From the NCBI GenBank assembly GCA_035252155.1, contig DATFDL010000625.1, positions 1 to 6,978 on the forward strand: 6,978 nt of DNA. The letters are read 5' to 3'. This document shows, one piece after another, positions 5,414 to 6,978 of the stretch. Position 1 is the first letter of the stretch. Each line of letters opens with the position of its first letter. A model generated the notes under the pieces. That model was not told where the DNA came from and ran no database searches. It worked only from the letters and a program-made list of their open reading frames with translations. Position numbers and translations under genes: made by a program. This DNA is from JAICLL01 sp035252155. GTDB lineage: Bacteria; Planctomycetota; Planctomycetia; Pirellulales; JAICIG01.

Positions 5414-6156
5414 TTCAATGCGACGAAGTGTTCGACATTCTCACCCGCGGGCCTTTCCCCACTGGCGCGGCGTCTGATGGCATCGTCGAAAGCCATCTGG
5501 CCCAATGCGACGAATGCCGCCGCCTGGCCGAAGCTCTCAGACCCGCCATCGAGCTTTTGCAAGAGGCGATCACCCCCGACGAAGGCCGCGACCTACCGCG
5601 CTATTGGGGAAATCTGGCCGAGCCGCAGACGGCCGGGGCAACCAAGGCGACGGCTACGAAGACGCGGCGCCAACGGCCGTTCGGGCATCACCCGGCAACA
5701 TCGCAGGCGGTGCTTCCCACGCGCACCGCATCCTGGAACGGCGCGGCGCGATTGGCGGCCGCCGTGCTACTAGGGCTCGTCCTGGCGGGGCTGCTGCGGC
5801 AGGCCACCCAATCGCGCCAAGACGTGATGAATCAAATGGCTGGCCGAGGGCAATCCGCCCACTGGCGGCTGAGCGACGACGGCGACCGCTGGTTCGCCGA
5901 GCAAGCTCTGCCCGCCGCCTGCCGTCGGCCCGTAAGCGGGCTGACGCTCGTTGCGGCGCTCGACCCCATGGCGGAAACAATCGGACCGCCGACGGAACAA
6001 CGTTCCGCCGACGGTCCTGGGTCTGCCGATTCTCGTTCTTCGGCCGCGGCCCGGCTAGCGTGCTGCCTGGGATGCCACTCGGCCAAAGACCGCAAGCTAC
6101 TCGCGGCGACCGCGGTCGGCCGTCTCGTGCAAGCCTGCGGCGCTTGTCACGAGTAA
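5410..6156 (+). CDS. Membrane anti-sigma factor with zinc motif and two C-terminal CxxCH heme-type motifs
   Basis: This 248-residue protein probably binds and restrains the ECF sigma factor encoded just upstream, with which it overlaps by ATGA. Residues 1-45 carry an HxxxCxxC zinc anti-sigma motif (H29, C33, C36) plus C4, a four-ligand layout like RsrA and ChrR. A basic, Thr/Ala-rich linker leads to a membrane segment at about 112-130 (ARLAAAVLLGLVLAGLL). The rest should lie outside the cytoplasm. It ends with C219-L-G-C-H223 and C243-G-A-C-H247, two CxxCH motifs with the second at the very C-terminus, followed only by Glu. CxxCH is the heme c attachment signature and is on the correct side of the membrane for it. 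A zinc-binding pair of knuckles is the alternative. No known cytochrome fold is evident between residues 131 and 215. A strong palindrome in the DNA (5983-6017) encodes residues 192-203. The start has a partial Shine-Dalgarno (AAAGAG, 7 bases away). Confidence 0.82.
   Translation: MIQCDEVFDILTRGPFPTGAASDGIVESHLAQCDECRRLAEALRPAIELLQEAITPDEGRDLPRYWGNLAEPQTAGATKATATKTRRQRPFGHHPATSQAVLPTRTASWNGAARLAAAVLLGLVLAGLLRQATQSRQDVMNQMAGRGQSAHWRLSDDGDRWFAEQALPAACRRPVSGLTLVAALDPMAETIGPPTEQRSADGPGSADSRSSAAARLACCLGCHSAKDRKLLAATAVGRLVQACGACHE
5983..6017. repeat. Palindrome inside the anti-sigma gene
   Basis: Two 16-base arms, 5983-5998 and 6002-6017, pair with two mismatches around the loop AAC (inner arms CGGAAC and GTTCCG). 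The 10-mer CCGCCGACGG also occurs as a direct repeat in the two arms. It encodes a Pro/Glu/Ser/Ala/Gly linker just before the first CxxCH motif. Confidence 0.75.
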
Positions 6157-6157
6157 G

Positions 6158-6835
6158 TTATTGTTGGCGCCGACGGCCACCAAAACCAAACGCGGCGCCC
6201 GGCGGCAGGTCAATCTTTTCGCCCTGCATCTTGGCGAACTGCTCGCGCTGCTCGGCGGTCAAGACCGCCAACGACTTTTCGTTCGATTCCTTCATGATCT
6301 CTTGGCCTTTTTCTTGGCCGCCTTGGTTCTGGAAGTTCTCACGCATTTTGTTCCGCGTTTCTTCGCCGATGGACGACAGCCGTTGTTTCTGGTCGTCAGT
6401 CAGCTTCAGTTCGGCCGCCACTTTCTCGTCGTGCAAGGCGCCGGCGCCCTGGGCTTGCAGCACAATTTGACCGAGCCGATCGCTCTGCTCTTTGCTCAGA
6501 ATCTTGCCGGCCTCATCCGCTGCGGCCTTGGTCTTTTCGCCCATTTCGGCGAATTTCTTTTGGCGCTCCTCGTCGCTGACCTGGCCGAGACCCTGGCGGA
6601 GCTCTTGCATTTGGCTGCGATAGTCGTCGGTGAGCTTGGTCAACTTCGTCTTTTGTTCGTCGCTCAGCTTCAGAGCGTCTTGCACTTGTGTGACTGCGAG
6701 CAGATTCACTCGCATGCCGTCGGTCGAACCGCCAAACGGTCCTCCGCGGCCTCGGCCTTGGGCTAGCGCCTGCGAGCCGGCGGCCAACAAGGCGAATGTC
6801 ATCAATAAAGCAATTTGGATACGTCGGGCGGACAT
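6158..6835 (-). CDS. Secreted Spy/CpxP-like LTxxQ-repeat protein
   Basis: This 225-residue protein has a Sec signal peptide (charged MSARRIQ, hydrophobic 8-19, likely cut after ALA at 25) and then a Gly/Arg-rich segment. The mature part is helical and charged, with four LTxxQ-like motifs at LSDEQ (57), LSKEQ (113), LTDDQ (145) and LTAEQ (192). The spacing suggests an internal duplication, about 46-120 and 134-200. The LTxxQ family includes the E. coli periplasmic proteins Spy and CpxP, a chaperone and a stress-sensing regulator. A Gly/Arg/Gln-rich tail ends the protein. It is convergent with the anti-sigma gene, with one base (6157) between the two stops. Unlike most genes here it has a strong Shine-Dalgarno, so the start is secure. 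A chaperone, metal-binding or sensor role is open. Confidence 0.85.
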   Translation of the reverse strand: MSARRIQIALLMTFALLAAGSQALAQGRGRGGPFGGSTDGMRVNLLAVTQVQDALKLSDEQKTKLTKLTDDYRSQMQELRQGLGQVSDEERQKKFAEMGEKTKAAADEAGKILSKEQSDRLGQIVLQAQGAGALHDEKVAAELKLTDDQKQRLSSIGEETRNKMRENFQNQGGQEKGQEIMKESNEKSLAVLTAEQREQFAKMQGEKIDLPPGAAFGFGGRRRQQ

Positions 6836-6842
6836 TGGGCAA

Positions 6843-6848
6843 CTCCTT
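6843..6848 (-). promoter_or_regulatory. Shine-Dalgarno site of the Spy-like gene
   Basis: AAGGAG on the minus strand, 7 bases before the ATG at 6835, is the only textbook ribosome binding site in the window and fixes the start of the Spy-like gene. Confidence 0.85.
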
Positions 6849-6907
6849 GGAACGGGTGGTTGAAGTGTGGGAACGCAAATCGATAGCGATCGCCTGGGCG
6901 AAGCCGG

Positions 6908-6917
6908 CTATATAGTA
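6908..6917 (-). promoter_or_regulatory. Possible -10 region of the Spy-like gene
   Basis: TACTATATAG on the minus strand is an AT-rich, -10-like island about 75 bases before the start codon. No convincing -35 box was found at 16-18 bases. The sequence GAAACC lies 17 bases upstream of TACTAT (6935-6940). It is unlike TTGACA and only loosely like an ECF -35 box. Confidence 0.25.
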
Positions 6918-6978
6918 CCTTCGACTGCTCCAAAGGTTTCGCGCAAAACCGACAAAATCGCAGATTTTCTGTTCGGTG

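Noticed and set aside
5505..6470. A 321-codon open frame on the plus strand overlapping the anti-sigma and Spy-like genes
   Set aside because: It is Arg/Pro/Ala-rich, shows no domain, and crosses two genes that have clear motifs. It is a by-product of high GC.
6886..6893. A GCGATCGC octamer like the cyanobacterial HIP1 site
   Set aside because: This is the only copy I noticed, which is compatible with chance.
6954..6968. AAAATC-GCA-GATTTT hairpin near the right edge
   Set aside because: Six weak A-T-rich pairs without context; the neighbouring gene is outside the window, so no role can be supported.

Overview
The window looks like a planctomycete chromosome, most likely of the Pirellulales type. 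This is inferred from gene style, not from a marker gene: high GC, a CxxC...CxxC zinc ribbon of planctomycete style at the front of a membrane protein, a Tat-exported sugar isomerase-like protein, scarce Shine-Dalgarno sites, and many short palindromic repeats between genes. No rRNA, tRNA, CRISPR array, transposase or phage gene was seen.

Left half (64-3067), minus strand: a four-gene operon, read from right to left. It encodes a single-pass membrane protein of unknown family (302 aa), an ExbB/TolQ/MotA-type channel protein, a conventional ExbD, and a second ExbD carrying a cytoplasmic zinc ribbon. Together these could form a proton-driven ExbB-ExbD energy-transducing complex. The 302-residue protein stands where a TonB/TolA-like partner might be expected but does not visibly belong to either family. 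The likely operon promoter has a perfect TTGACA box and a 17-base spacer at 3117-3145. It faces a second promoter-like pair for the rightward genes, with a small palindrome between them.

Right half (3225-6156), plus strand: a Tat-exported TIM-barrel sugar isomerase/epimerase-like protein, a Maf nucleotide pyrophosphatase, an ECF sigma factor, and its membrane anti-sigma factor (ATGA overlap with sigma). The anti-sigma factor is the most unusual gene here. It has a zinc-binding anti-sigma motif (C4, H29, C33, C36), one membrane segment, and a tail on the far side of the membrane ending in two CxxCH motifs, the signature of covalent heme c attachment. This suggests a heme- or redox-responsive sigma/anti-sigma pair. 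A secreted Spy/CpxP-like protein (6158-6835, minus) converges on it with one base between the stop codons.

A second theme is the repeats. Four unrelated palindromic families lie at four gene junctions: a GTTCAGG array with its inverted copy, a GTGGGCA...TGCCCAC family, an AACGGAAT...ATTCCGTT family, and a CCCGGCT...GGTCGGG family. Each lies on or within a few bases of a translation start. A fifth palindrome lies inside the anti-sigma gene, just before the heme motifs.
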